Assembly (NCBI RefSeq): GCF_006175985.1
Contig: NZ_SRSH01000014.1
Coordinates: forward strand, 62,001-126,000
DNA: 64,000 bases
DNA from: Methylotetracoccus oryzae
GTDB taxonomy: Bacteria > Pseudomonadota > Gammaproteobacteria > Methylococcales > Methylococcaceae
Direction: 5' to 3'
The first letter of the stretch is position 1, and each line of letters opens with the position of its first letter. The translations under genes and the position numbers were made by a program. This document shows, piece by piece, positions 18,955 to 28,603 of the stretch. The notes under the pieces were generated by a model that saw nothing but the letters and a program-made list of their open reading frames with translations, made no database searches and was not told where the DNA came from.

Positions 18955-19815
18955 TCATTTCGTCGAGGCGACAAAATCCCGGCCAAAATATGACTCGAGG
19001 AACTGACGCTGCACTTTCATTGTGTCCTCAATCCGTTCGACCACCGACGATGGAATCTCAATATTTCCGGTTTTATGAACCTTGCTATTCACACCGGAAT
19101 AATGCCGCATCTCCTCACATCCGAGGAATTTCTCGACATCTCGGAGCAATGCAAGCGGACGCCTGACGATATCGCCAAACGGAAGAAATAACACATTTTC
19201 CTTACCCAGCCCATCTACCCATAGCGGTATATACTCGGCATAATTCCCCCTATTATGAACCGCAGTAGAATTTGCAACTCTCTCCCACGCCTTCGGTTCA
19301 GCAGCATCAAACGTCTTGGACCTCTGAATAGTCATTCGAATTTGAGAAAGCGCACGATCCACCGGATCTCGAATGAGATAAATTGCCTTCACCCTCCCCA
19401 AAAGTTGTTTTAGATACGCGACACCTGCCGCTCCTATCGCACAATAGGCTGGAGTTACCTCACCCAGGATTTTCTCATTCGCGTCTGGATGGGAAAAGAC
19501 ACCACGGTACCAATGCTCTGTGAAAGGCGCCTCAGTGCCGACAGTCACGAGATACCGCACACATTCCAGATCGATGCCTTCTGCCTCCCTACACTCAGCC
19601 GCCAGAAGTTTTTTCACTTGTTGGGCCAAACCCTTTTCGATCCATCCCCTGTTCTCAGGAAGGAATACATGATCGAAAAAATGAAGCTCCTTGATTGGCG
19701 GCATCCAAATCGCCGGATTCTGTCGCAGCATCGACCACAGCCAGGAAGTTCCCGCCTTTTGTGCGCCAATACAGAGAAAATGCGGGAGCCCAGTATTCAC
19801 CGGTTGCGCACTCAT
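18955..19815 (-). CDS. Sulfotransferase (PAPS-dependent, Sulfotransfer_1 type)
   Basis: Cytosolic PAPS-dependent sulfotransferase of 286 residues. The 5'-phosphosulfate loop is CIGAQKAGTSWLWSML (Lys20, Thr23), close to the N-terminus. The substrate-side motif KELHFFD near 43-49 is typical of heparan-sulfate-like bacterial sulfotransferases. The 3'-phosphate motif is IYLIRDPVDRALSQIRM near 145-161. The gene begins six bases after the stop of the FkbM methyltransferase and is probably coupled to it. No signal or membrane segment is seen, so it would sulfate a cytosolic precursor before export. Confidence 0.85.
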   Translation of the reverse strand: MSAQPVNTGLPHFLCIGAQKAGTSWLWSMLRQNPAIWMPPIKELHFFDHVFLPENRGWIEKGLAQQVKKLLAAECREAEGIDLECVRYLVTVGTEAPFTEHWYRGVFSHPDANEKILGEVTPAYCAIGAAGVAYLKQLLGRVKAIYLIRDPVDRALSQIRMTIQRSKTFDAAEPKAWERVANSTAVHNRGNYAEYIPLWVDGLGKENVLFLPFGDIVRRPLALLRDVEKFLGCEEMRHYSGVNSKVHKTGNIEIPSSVVERIEDTMKVQRQFLESYFGRDFVASTK

Positions 19816-19820
19816 ACGCG

Positions 19821-20552
19821 CTATACAGCCGAATGCTTCGCGTAAAAGAAGAAGTTCTCTCCCTTCCGTCCGCGGCTAAACTGTTCCTCCGTCAAGACAT
19901 CGAACACGGCCGCCCTGGAACCAGGCTTGATGCGCTCGTGCGTTTCAACGGCGAAGCACCTAACCCGAGGGACCCACGACATGTCGGAGTCTTGAAAGGC
20001 TTCTTTCTCCGCACCTTCGATATCCATCTTCAGAATATCAACCTGTCCAAGTCCGTAGCGCGTGAAAAGACTACTTATCGAGAACGCTCTCGTGGAACCT
20101 GGCCCTTCGCCTGCCAGCGTTCTGACGCCCCAGGACTTCAAGGCGTGGCCGGTGGCGCCCCGATACGTTAGGTTCAACTCAGTTTCATGCGACCAGATCG
20201 CTCCATGGAGGCAAGTGACGTCTGACAAGCCAGAAGTATTTTCCAACAAACAGGAAAAGTTTGTTGGGTCAGGCTCTATTGCGATGACACGGGCATCCGG
20301 ATAGCGGGCTTTAAACCATAATACGGAATATCCAACATTCGCACCGGCATCAATTATTACCTTGCACTCACTCGGCAGATCCTTGTCATATTCCTCCCGG
20401 ATCCAGATCTGGTTAAAGACCTCCGGGTCCGTTTCATGCATCCTGAGGCGCACAGTCCTGTCCAGACCCGGAAGACGAACGTTGAGCTCGTCGACCACAA
20501 ACTGTTTGAAGACCTCGACCGGCACTTCATTTTTTCCGAACCGAATTCTCAT
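19821..20552 (-). CDS. FkbM-family SAM-dependent methyltransferase
   Basis: Methyltransferase of the FkbM family, 243 residues from the ATG at 20552. That start has GGAG nine bases upstream, better than the GTG at 20567. Seen: the SAM-binding motif VIIDAGANVGYSVLWF near 85-100, the ribose-binding acidic residue in VIAIEPDPTNF, and the DILKMDIEGAEKEAF motif near 175-189, diagnostic of FkbM. These enzymes O-methylate sugars or other hydroxyls. The product would decorate the same polysaccharide as the adjacent sulfotransferase, whose start follows by six bases. Confidence 0.85.
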   Translation of the reverse strand: MRIRFGKNEVPVEVFKQFVVDELNVRLPGLDRTVRLRMHETDPEVFNQIWIREEYDKDLPSECKVIIDAGANVGYSVLWFKARYPDARVIAIEPDPTNFSCLLENTSGLSDVTCLHGAIWSHETELNLTYRGATGHALKSWGVRTLAGEGPGSTRAFSISSLFTRYGLGQVDILKMDIEGAEKEAFQDSDMSWVPRVRCFAVETHERIKPGSRAAVFDVLTEEQFSRGRKGENFFFYAKHSAV

Positions 20553-20941
20553 CCTGTGAAGCTCCACTTTACTTCTGTTTCCCAGGCCTTTCCGCTAACG
20601 GTTGCCGGCGATAGGCCTGCCATCTCCCCACCTTACCCTACACGCACTCGGCGCCGCGTCACTCATGCCTTGGGATGAATCAGCAGACCCCGTGGACCCG
20701 CTCTCCGAGGAATTCCAAAACCGCGATGAAAGGTGACGCGGTGTCGACCATGCCTGCCGCGCCACGCGGCGTCCAAGCGACCGACAGGCGACCTTCCCAT
20801 AACAGACGTCGCCCTTGTTTCGTTCCCCGGCCCGCGGAGCCGCCACACACCCTCCACTCTCGTCGATCAAGTGGCTCCGGTCGCTCCGAAGGAACGGCCA
20901 CCCGAACCACGCTCAACAGGTTTACCTGACACCCAAGCCGA
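20553..20941. other. Intergenic gap, nothing recognised
   Basis: About 390 bases between the second sulfotransferase and the FkbM methyltransferase, both on the - strand. Short ORFs on both strands overlap here but show no family motif and no convincing ribosome site. It probably holds a promoter for the methyltransferase-sulfotransferase pair. Confidence 0.4.
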
Positions 20942-21550
20942 CTACGCCTCCAGCGCGCGAGAGTAAAGCGCGTAATCTTCCGCGAGTGCCTTCCTAAGGC
21001 GCTGAGTGAGGTCAGGCGACAGGCTGATCGGCAGGGCCGGACTCTTGTTCAGTACCGGAATGTTGACCGACTGACCCAGCAGTGTTTCCAAAAAGGCGGC
21101 GAGCTTTTCCATTTGCTCCAAGGCGAAGAGGCGTTTCACCCCCACCTTCCCTCTCTTATTAAAGACAAAGTCGCACTGCCTGCCGATCCGCGCGAATTCA
21201 GGAGGGGCAGACGAGAGATAAGCCTCGACGAATTGGTCAAACGTGATATCTCGGGTGCTGTGTTTGACCAAGGGACCGGAGCCATTCGGGTCGAGTCGTG
21301 AACGGTATCGGTACCAGCTCTCCAAGCGGCCAATCGGCTCTCTGACGATGCACAGGGTCTCGATCGCCCTCGCCTTCCCCCTGGCACGCAGAAGAGGCAA
21401 GAAAAATCGTTCGAATTGCCTGTAGTTCATATGCTTATAACGTCCGCGCGTAATAATTTCGGAATACGGCCGAAGCGCGCTGTCGACTGATGTAGATGCT
21501 GCCTTTGGCATGCACAAAAAAGCAAACTTATATTGGGTACTAATTAACAT
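20942..21550 (-). CDS. Sulfotransferase (Sulfotransfer_2-like)
   Basis: Small sulfotransferase family protein of 202 residues. The 5'-phosphosulfate loop is FLCMPKAASTSVDSALRP near 10-27 (the PKAAST pattern of the Golgi chondroitin/carbohydrate sulfotransferase 2 family). The 3'-phosphate motif is TLCIVREPIGRLESWYRYRSR near 70-90. It is a different family branch from the neighbours at 18955 and 23608, so the three are not a recent tandem duplication. The ATG at 21550 (MLISTQYKF) is preferred, because the 25 residues encoded upstream are unlike the family. A 10-base tandem repeat lies about 45-70 bases upstream. Confidence 0.75.
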   Translation of the reverse strand: MLISTQYKFAFLCMPKAASTSVDSALRPYSEIITRGRYKHMNYRQFERFFLPLLRARGKARAIETLCIVREPIGRLESWYRYRSRLDPNGSGPLVKHSTRDITFDQFVEAYLSSAPPEFARIGRQCDFVFNKRGKVGVKRLFALEQMEKLAAFLETLLGQSVNIPVLNKSPALPISLSPDLTQRLRKALAEDYALYSRALEA

Positions 21551-21592
21551 TGCAACTCCAAGTATCGTAGCCAGGTAAACCGCACAAACATC

Positions 21593-21620
21593 GACCCAGC
21601 GATACCCAGCGACACCCAGC
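21593..21620. repeat. Short tandem repeat, 10-base unit
   Basis: Nearly three copies of a 10-base unit of the form GAxxCCCAGC (GACCCAGC, GATACCCAGC, GACACCCAGC) lie upstream of the sulfotransferase ATG at 21550. They are in the 5' untranslated or promoter region. Copy-number change could alter spacing of expression signals; this is inference. Confidence 0.5.
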
Positions 21621-21693
21621 GGCACACAAGCCTCTCAGGCCCTACTAGGTCACTCCCCCTTTCCTGAATTCGGGCGGGAGACTGTTCCCACAA

Positions 21694-23109
21694 TCAGTTA
21701 ACCTTAATACCACGCCATCTCGCCGCGTAACTATTATTGACATCGACAGTAACGTGAAAGCCCGCAATAACAGGTGTCGCCGTCCGAATCATTACCGTCT
21801 TTCCGCTGAATGTGGCCACAAACGGCACGCCGACAAATTCCGGATCACTCGATATCATTGTAACTGATACCGTTTGGATATCTCCCCACGCTAGATGACC
21901 TGAGAAATCAGCCTCATAACGGTCGGCGGCCATTCCCGAAGGCAACAAGGTCATCGTCGCATTAGTCCCCATAGGTACTTCGAAATAGGGCGGGGCATTG
22001 GTGAACGAATTGTTCTTCATGATCGCCCCCCGGATCTTCACAGGATCCAAGGGAATCGCGGACTCGCTCGCGGATTCCCAACATGCCTCAATAGCCACAG
22101 GCCGGATAACCCTCTCGACTGCATCCCCCAAGTTCTCGTCCTGGGTGTAAAACTGATTATCCGAAATAATGATGTTCTGCAAAATCGATTTGGGTTTTAG
22201 CGCTTGAATCTGAATGTGACTGAACGCAGGCCCCTCTTTAGGGTGATTAAATCCTCGGTAAAATAAATTATCCGTGATTGTTACATAATTCCGTCGGTTG
22301 ACCGCCTTGTCATCCACACGAATGACTAAGCGACAATTGTCTATATAGTTGTTAACGATTAGACATGAGGACTTAATATGGGCGTTCAGCAAGATGCCAT
22401 CAAACAGCGCGTTCTCGACGGTACCGCCCGCTGTAATGTGGTTTCCCTGGATTCGATTCGCCCGCATTCCGACCTCGATCCCAACGCGACACAGGTTTAT
22501 GTTGCAGTCAGAGACGACGTTGTCGGCCTGACCCAGGAAGATACCAGTCGACGTCCGGTTCGCGGCCTTCCGAAAGTTAGGGATCTCGCCTGGATGATCT
22601 GCGCCGGTTCCGTCGCCCCAAAGGTATTCCACGATATTGCACTTTACAACCTCCAATTCATGGTTATACCCCTTTTCATTGGCGTAGATCCCAAAGTCGC
22701 GCTGGTGAACGATCGTGCAGTCCTCAATCCTAAGCCTTAAAAAGCGATGTGCGAAAATCCCGCTCGCACGCTTTCGGCATTCCAGCCCAATATTTTCTAT
22801 TTTGAGTGTATTTACGTCCCTAACATCGAGTAGGTATTCTCCCTCCGGGAAGCGTGGAGAGGGCTCTATCAGGCCGCTGGTCAGCACCATGCCGTGCAGC
22901 CCATGCAGTCGGATAGGCATATCGATCACGAAAACGTAACCACCTAAATCGACCGTCGCAAATGCCTGCGTATAGAACTTTGCCCCGGCACTGAGCCGTG
23001 TACGGGAACGCGGACAAGACGCGATGGAGTCGAGAAAGGCCTGTAACAGCCCCCCCGCCGGCTCGCCAGGGTGGGCATCCAAAAATTCGGAAAATCTGAT
23101 TCGTTCCAT
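21694..23109 (-). CDS. Right-handed parallel beta-helix protein
   Basis: Protein of 471 residues with the rung pattern of pectin-lyase-like beta-helices. Repeated segments such as GIFAHRFLRLRIEDCTI, GIYANEKGYNHELEVVKCNIV, GIFLGQADNVVSDCNIN, GIEVGMRANRIQGNHIT and VIRVDDKAVNRRNYVTITDNLF run from about 115 to 330. They are followed by a C-terminal beta-sandwich-like region. It resembles polysaccharide lyases or epimerases with NosD/PbH1 repeats, but no catalytic set can be assigned. There is no signal peptide at the N-terminus (MERIRFSEFLDAHPGEP), which is odd for this fold. It lies among sulfotransferase genes, so it may modify or cut the same polymer. Confidence 0.7.
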   Translation of the reverse strand: MERIRFSEFLDAHPGEPAGGLLQAFLDSIASCPRSRTRLSAGAKFYTQAFATVDLGGYVFVIDMPIRLHGLHGMVLTSGLIEPSPRFPEGEYLLDVRDVNTLKIENIGLECRKRASGIFAHRFLRLRIEDCTIVHQRDFGIYANEKGYNHELEVVKCNIVEYLWGDGTGADHPGEIPNFRKAANRTSTGIFLGQADNVVSDCNINLCRVGIEVGMRANRIQGNHITAGGTVENALFDGILLNAHIKSSCLIVNNYIDNCRLVIRVDDKAVNRRNYVTITDNLFYRGFNHPKEGPAFSHIQIQALKPKSILQNIIISDNQFYTQDENLGDAVERVIRPVAIEACWESASESAIPLDPVKIRGAIMKNNSFTNAPPYFEVPMGTNATMTLLPSGMAADRYEADFSGHLAWGDIQTVSVTMISSDPEFVGVPFVATFSGKTVMIRTATPVIAGFHVTVDVNNSYAARWRGIKVN

Positions 23110-23607
23110 TGCGAGGAATTCGCTAACCGTGAACTAGAACTGAATATCTGCATTGCGCAGCAAGTGTTTCTCCCGGATTCTCCGAGCGCAGCTCACCCTC
23201 GACGGAAAGCTCTTGCCAAAGCTAAAGAGCTAGCACGCAGCGCACTTATCCGATACGAAACCCGCCACCTAGCGCTGAGTGAAAATCCTAATTCCCTATG
23301 TATAAGAACGCCTTTGGGCGGAGAATTCCTCGACGAACCTTCGCCCAACCGTTCGCCTCGCCTGGGCACCCACCAGTTAGCCGGCACTCTGCCCTACGGC
23401 TAACAGCGTATCACATCGCCTGTTTTTCAAAAAAACACGTACACTCAACGGATCAACTCGGGAGACCGTCTCGTCTGATCGGCTCAACGAAAGCGATAGG
23501 GCCCAGCTACGAGCAGCGTGCGACCAATACGTACCACCATCTTGCGAAACGCTGAGAGACACCATGGCGAGAGAGCTGCAGCGACAGCCGTTCACCGACT
23601 CAGCACC
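23110..23607. other. Intergenic gap, nothing recognised
   Basis: About 500 bases between the TPR-sulfotransferase and beta-helix genes, both on -. No ORF with family motifs is seen on either strand. A short T-run and A-run (TTTTTCAAAAAAA) lies near 23422-23434 and could belong to a promoter or weak terminator for the - strand. Confidence 0.35.
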
Positions 23608-24831
23608 TCAACCGGAGACATAGGCCCGCTTCGCCTCGAAGTACTCCCGAAGCAGCGCAAGGGTCTTCATGTACTCATCGCCGCGTTCGTACTCGCCGAC
23701 ATTACGAGTGCTGACGGCATCCCTATCTCCGCCTTCGGGCGGCTCGGCGCCCAGAAAGCGAAGTATCCGATCCCCGCAGGCGGCAGAATCCCGCAGTTCC
23801 TCCGCGTTGACCACCAAGAGGCGGTCTTCGGGGAACATCTTACGGTAGGAGCGAAGAAAATGTTCGTAAAAGCTGAAAAGTACGTATCCACCCTGCCCCA
23901 CTCTATCGCGAGCGAACATCCCTTTCGGATGCCCGCCTGGGGGAAGTTCATTAGACTCAATAAATTCAATCTCCGCGCTCATCGCCTCAAACAGCCCTCT
24001 TGGCTCGCGTCCCTGCCGCTTTTCCATATAAAAGCTGGAAATTGCCCTTTCTGCAGGGTCGCGCAGGGTTACGATGAGCTTTGCATCCGGGACCATCGCG
24101 CGTATGCGCGCCGGCGCAACCGGCGAGTGAAAATAGGTAGCAGTAGCCTCCCCTGTCAAAAAGGAAGATCCATCGACTGGCGCGGGGAAATTGCAGCGAT
24201 ACCACTCCTCACCGTACTTGAACATCGGACCATTGAAAAAGAATAGCTCCTTATTGATCGCGGGATAGATGCTAGGACTTCGCGTAAGAAACGCGTATAG
24301 CGCGGTCGTCGCGGTTTTCTGGGGTCCAATTACGAAAAAATCCGGGAGCTTGCCAGTCGACCTGTGGAAGCGCGATAGATCCTCAGCTTTTGTAAAGGCG
24401 GCATGACAAATGGAGGCGTAATATTTCTTTTCCAGGGCATTCCCGACATCCCCCTTGAGCATCAACATATCGGAGAGAAAGTCACTGGCGTAGAAATTGT
24501 ACTTCAAGGTACGATTAATCACCCATAGTGCATGAATCATATAGTTGAGCAGAGCCATATCCTTGCTGCCAAGAATATGCGTCCGAACACGATTCTTTAG
24601 AACGAAGTAGTCAGGCAACTCCTGAGGAAAGCAGGCGGCTGAACGAATAAAAACCTGGATGGCCTCACGAAATCGCCCAAGCCAAGTGTATGAACCGGCC
24701 AAGCCCATTAAAGCATGGTGACACCACCACCGTCTCTCAATGGCTTTGAGATAATAAGTTATCGCGCTTTCATGGTCGCCGACGTTCGCGCATTCGACAG
24801 CCGACTGGAGATTCGACTCATACTCACCCAT
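23608..24831 (-). CDS. Sulfotransferase with N-terminal TPR-like region
   Basis: Protein of 407 residues. The first 150 or so are helical, with TPR-like repeats (SAVECANVGDHESAITYYLKAIERR and a following ALMGLAGSYTWLGRFREAIQVF). The C-terminal domain is a PAPS-dependent sulfotransferase resembling heparan sulfate N-sulfotransferases. It has the 5' loop DFFVIGPQKTATTALYAFL, the KELFFFN motif, TGEATATYFHSP, and the 3'-phosphate motif LIVTLRDPAERAISSFYMEKR. It ends with a C-terminal KxYVSG-like stretch. No signal peptide. TPR-sulfotransferase fusions are known in bacteria; the TPR may bind the glycosyltransferase or polymer. Together with two more sulfotransferases it indicates a sulfated product. 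Confidence 0.85.
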   Translation of the reverse strand: MGEYESNLQSAVECANVGDHESAITYYLKAIERRWWCHHALMGLAGSYTWLGRFREAIQVFIRSAACFPQELPDYFVLKNRVRTHILGSKDMALLNYMIHALWVINRTLKYNFYASDFLSDMLMLKGDVGNALEKKYYASICHAAFTKAEDLSRFHRSTGKLPDFFVIGPQKTATTALYAFLTRSPSIYPAINKELFFFNGPMFKYGEEWYRCNFPAPVDGSSFLTGEATATYFHSPVAPARIRAMVPDAKLIVTLRDPAERAISSFYMEKRQGREPRGLFEAMSAEIEFIESNELPPGGHPKGMFARDRVGQGGYVLFSFYEHFLRSYRKMFPEDRLLVVNAEELRDSAACGDRILRFLGAEPPEGGDRDAVSTRNVGEYERGDEYMKTLALLREYFEAKRAYVSG

Positions 24832-25225
24832 AGCAAAAACCTAAGAGCTTCCGCTTCAAAGCACCCAAGCACCTTTTCGGCGGGAATTTCCGATGACCCA
24901 AGGCGGCAGCCCCGACGCAACTTCACCCAAAAAGACATCGTGTAACCAATATTGATTCGACACCTGCCTTGCGTGCGAACCACTAAAGGCCTTCAGAGGC
25001 GACACTCTGTTGCGACAAGTGGCGCGGTGAGAGCCCAATCGCATCACAACCCACGCAGGTCGTGGAGAATGGACGCTCTCGCAAATTCCGCGCTAAATCC
25101 ATTCACCGAGCACCCCGCTTCCGCACGGCAACGTTTGAACATGCACTCGAATCCGGAGGCCAGGCCGCCCCACTGCATGTTCGCGCTCAATGTATAAGTC
25201 GCCTCGCACGTCACGCGATGAGCCG
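24832..25225. other. Intergenic gap, nothing recognised
   Basis: About 390 bases between two - strand genes. Small ORFs are present on both strands but none shows a motif or a credible ribosome site. Probably holds a promoter for the sulfotransferase gene. Confidence 0.35.
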
Positions 25226-28200
25226 TCATTTTATCAGATGAAGCGCCCGCAAATCCGAAACGCCGGTCACCTTGGCCGAGATTCGGGGATCATGTAGGGT
25301 GAGGCCCCGGTTGCGCGCGATCACCTGCTGATAAATCTTATACTCGGACCCCTCGTTCCAATGTTCCCCGCGCAGCGACTCTTGCGCTACATATTCATGA
25401 AAGGTACTAAAATACTTGAAATGCAGAAGAGCACCCCGCTGGCTACTGAGTTTTACCCCCCCGATCCAATGCAGGCCCTCGTAAAGCCTTAGGTGGCGAC
25501 TGTACTTGAAGAGTGGGACCTTGTTCAGGATGACTGTAGAGATCCCGAAGACACGCTCCCTCACTCCGCCAGAATAGGTGGGAGAATTCTTTTCCGGCCC
25601 CCCATTGGGCTCATAGTAAGTGTAGAATTTTCGATCGATATAATTACAACAATCCAGAAAACTGGTACCCGACTGATATACTGTGTCTGCGATAGAACGA
25701 TCCGAGTATGTGTCAAGGAACAAGCAGTATAAACCGGACGCACCCTCACGTTCCAAGGCATCACAAAGCGCCGGGATCGAGTCACTATCGCCTGCTGTGT
25801 AGAGCAGTTCGTCGGCGTCAATGACCAAACACCAATGCCCGGAGTAAAAGGTCTCGATCACCGCCTCAACCCAGTCAACGCCCCATCGGCTTAGTCCATA
25901 CGGATGCTGAGTCACCCACAATTCAACATCGTCATGCGAAGCTAGGAAGTCTAAAGTTTCGGGTGCGGAATAGTTGTCGATCACGACGAATCGCCGAATC
26001 CCACAGCCCCGGTAAAAGGTCAAAAGATATGGAAGGCGTAATAACTCATTTCTCTCCACAATAAAGCATACAGGCTCGCCCCGCGCGATCTCGATCTTCG
26101 CGCCCTTTAGTCGAAGCAGGCCTACCCCGCGCACATTAAGTACCTCCGCCCTCGAGAATCTGCCCTGACTGAATGAAACCAAGGAATGTTCCGCGTTTCT
26201 CGGAATGTCAGCAAAAGCGAGTTGGACATTGTGCAACGTCATGTCGCAGCGCAGCTTGTCCATCTCACGTGTCATCTCAGCTGGTGCGTCGCAGTCTCGT
26301 ATATAGGTGGTAGTGACGTTTCGCGATATACGCCTTGAACCTAACCGCCTCGCAAAGCAGACTAGCGACGATAGGAACTCCTCTGCGTTGCCGTGCCACT
26401 GATGTTGCATCGACCCCTCGCGCTCATCGCGAAACATTCGTGAAGCGAAGTGGGCACGAATCTCTCGCAGCGTCTCAACGGGCAACAACAAGGAACTATC
26501 GGGGGTCGGACCATCTGTGGTACTTCCTTCCAACTCGATGGGGAATTCTTCCAATTGGGCTATCAGCCCGGTTATGGCATCGTGATTCAGGATGTAGCGG
26601 TCTTTATCGACGAATAGAAACCTTTTCGTTCCAAGATCCTCTATGACCTCCATAATCCGAACTAACGCATCCCCGTCGATGCGTTCGGGCCATCGAAAAA
26701 GCTCACGCCCATCCGTCGCTTCGATTACACCGTAGTCGGAAACGAGGACACAGCGCGCAGGAGGCATCTGCCCCATTTCCCCAGACCTAAACCGCCTGAG
26801 CTCTGGCTCCCGTTCAATCCCACACGGATCAATCAAAACCATGCTGTACGATTCGGTGACCTGACCTCCCCGCACTTGCGCTCGTGAAAACTCGTTTTTT
26901 TCTGCTCCGGGCCAGTAAATAGTCGCGATGGCAGCTTCGCTTTGCCAACTCATCTCACGACACGACGTGGCACCAAACCGTGGAAACTGGCCGGGTACAC
27001 AGTCCGCATCGTCGACAGCCCCAATCAGTCGGTGGAGGTCGAGATCATCCAGCAACAAAAGGCTACTAATTAACTCTGAAGGAATTGGAGCGCCAGTGAA
27101 GCGACGCTTATTTTTTTCCCTATCAAACCCCGGCCAAATCGCTCCACCCTTGCCGAACACAGTTCCCGATCGCTCGAAGCAGACCTCAAGTTCTTCGAGC
27201 AATCTCTGACGATCAAGTAGCGCGAAGACCCTTTCCCCGTAGACTGAAAAGAATGCTCCACGGAATCTCGCATTGCGACACAAGGCCTCGATCGCCATCA
27301 GGATATTTTCCGCAGAGCGGCTACTAAATAAGAGGCGCGAGTATCTCCTGATTACACCCAGGACGGCCTCGTAATCCTCTAGTGTCACTGCGCCACTGAA
27401 GGCCTCGGACACCAATTCCGGAGAAGCAATGCGACGCTCCCAGAGCTTCTTGAATAGGCTAGCGGCATAGCCGTATTCACCTACTTCATTCAGTAGGACG
27501 GAAAATTTTGGCCCAAACCATAATGCCGCCCCTTCATCAATCCTATAAGCCTCTGAAAACAGCGTGTAAGCTCGGTTGTTTTGACCGGCATCGCGCGCCA
27601 GATTCGCCTTCACACAAAGATATTGAACATTCTTCTCAAGCTGCCGGTGCTTGCTAGCCAAATTGTCCAACTGCGCACCAAGGAATTGGCATTGTTGGCG
27701 ACCAAGAAAACCTCGTCCGTGCGCTGCTTCGACGAGCCGGAGATAGTCAGCGCATAGAGTATCCTTCGTATGCTCTGAAAGAGGCGCTGTAACAAGCAGG
27801 CCGATCTGAAGTGTCAGCTCGTTTAGATCTGGCCGGATTAGATGCGCAAGCTCGGCTGCGTGTACGGCTTGCTTGTAAACAATCACCTGCGTCAAGAGGT
27901 TGAGTTGACCTTCATCCTCAACCCCATCGAGGTCACGACAATCCTCGAGCATCCGGCGAGCAATGTCATACCACCCACGCTGTACGATATGTAACAACAT
28001 GAGTTCCATCAAGTTGCCGCTCAGAGCACATTCCTTCAGTAGCGCCCGACGCTGCTCGGAATCAGGGGAACCTAGGCAAGCGAGGAAGAAGCCCACGAAC
28101 GGATTACTCGGTGAGAAGCGATGAAATCCTTCACGAGCCAGGTCGCCGAGTTTGTCGAGCAAGCCCTCCGGTGTCTGCGCCGAAGATAGATCGACCTTGA

Positions 28201-28603
28201 GAGGGGAGCCCGGCATTTCAAGCTCCAACGACTCATCCAAAAAGACAGCAAGCGTAACTGGCTCATTCGGCTTCGACAAATCGAAATGGTGGGACACCGA
28301 TACTCGAAAACCGCATGCCCCGGCGCCGTCGATGACGTTTTGTACATCGATACGTGCAAGTTCTGTACGCGCCTTCCGCGACTTGCGGCCATTGATTACG
28401 ACCCATAGATCCACCGGCCTAGGGGGATCGCTCAGATTAACAACCCAACCTTCCAGAGCTAAGTCACCAGTCATACGCTCGAGTGCGCCGACGAAGGTCC
28501 CGCGGACATTCCTTCGGAGGCTATCTGGAATGGGATCGGCTTCGTCTCTTGTGTCCTTCTTCCGCCACCCTAATTCCGTGATACGCCTGATGTGATCTAG
28601 CAT
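25226..28603 (-). CDS. Large multidomain glycosyltransferase (GT2/GT92-like C-terminus)
   Basis: Protein of 1125 residues. The C-terminal part (about 840-1100) is a glycosyltransferase of the family 2 / family 92-like type. It opens with VCFIVERNELLRLPYLLTFYRGCG and has the metal-binding VIDADE motif (D929-D931). The acceptor-side segment includes GGVRERVFG and HLRLYEGLHWIGG. Residues about 35-145 look like a beta-sandwich (GTFVGALERMTGDLALEGWVVN). The middle, about 150-480, is helical and repeat-like, resembling a TPR solenoid without strong motif fit. Residues 540-830 are unassigned. ATG with GAGAAG upstream supports the start. It is separated from the gene before it by 960 bases. Confidence 0.7.
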   Translation of the reverse strand: MLDHIRRITELGWRKKDTRDEADPIPDSLRRNVRGTFVGALERMTGDLALEGWVVNLSDPPRPVDLWVVINGRKSRKARTELARIDVQNVIDGAGACGFRVSVSHHFDLSKPNEPVTLAVFLDESLELEMPGSPLKVDLSSAQTPEGLLDKLGDLAREGFHRFSPSNPFVGFFLACLGSPDSEQRRALLKECALSGNLMELMLLHIVQRGWYDIARRMLEDCRDLDGVEDEGQLNLLTQVIVYKQAVHAAELAHLIRPDLNELTLQIGLLVTAPLSEHTKDTLCADYLRLVEAAHGRGFLGRQQCQFLGAQLDNLASKHRQLEKNVQYLCVKANLARDAGQNNRAYTLFSEAYRIDEGAALWFGPKFSVLLNEVGEYGYAASLFKKLWERRIASPELVSEAFSGAVTLEDYEAVLGVIRRYSRLLFSSRSAENILMAIEALCRNARFRGAFFSVYGERVFALLDRQRLLEELEVCFERSGTVFGKGGAIWPGFDREKNKRRFTGAPIPSELISSLLLLDDLDLHRLIGAVDDADCVPGQFPRFGATSCREMSWQSEAAIATIYWPGAEKNEFSRAQVRGGQVTESYSMVLIDPCGIEREPELRRFRSGEMGQMPPARCVLVSDYGVIEATDGRELFRWPERIDGDALVRIMEVIEDLGTKRFLFVDKDRYILNHDAITGLIAQLEEFPIELEGSTTDGPTPDSSLLLPVETLREIRAHFASRMFRDEREGSMQHQWHGNAEEFLSSLVCFARRLGSRRISRNVTTTYIRDCDAPAEMTREMDKLRCDMTLHNVQLAFADIPRNAEHSLVSFSQGRFSRAEVLNVRGVGLLRLKGAKIEIARGEPVCFIVERNELLRLPYLLTFYRGCGIRRFVVIDNYSAPETLDFLASHDDVELWVTQHPYGLSRWGVDWVEAVIETFYSGHWCLVIDADELLYTAGDSDSIPALCDALEREGASGLYCLFLDTYSDRSIADTVYQSGTSFLDCCNYIDRKFYTYYEPNGGPEKNSPTYSGGVRERVFGISTVILNKVPLFKYSRHLRLYEGLHWIGGVKLSSQRGALLHFKYFSTFHEYVAQESLRGEHWNEGSEYKIYQQVIARNRGLTLHDPRISAKVTGVSDLRALHLIK

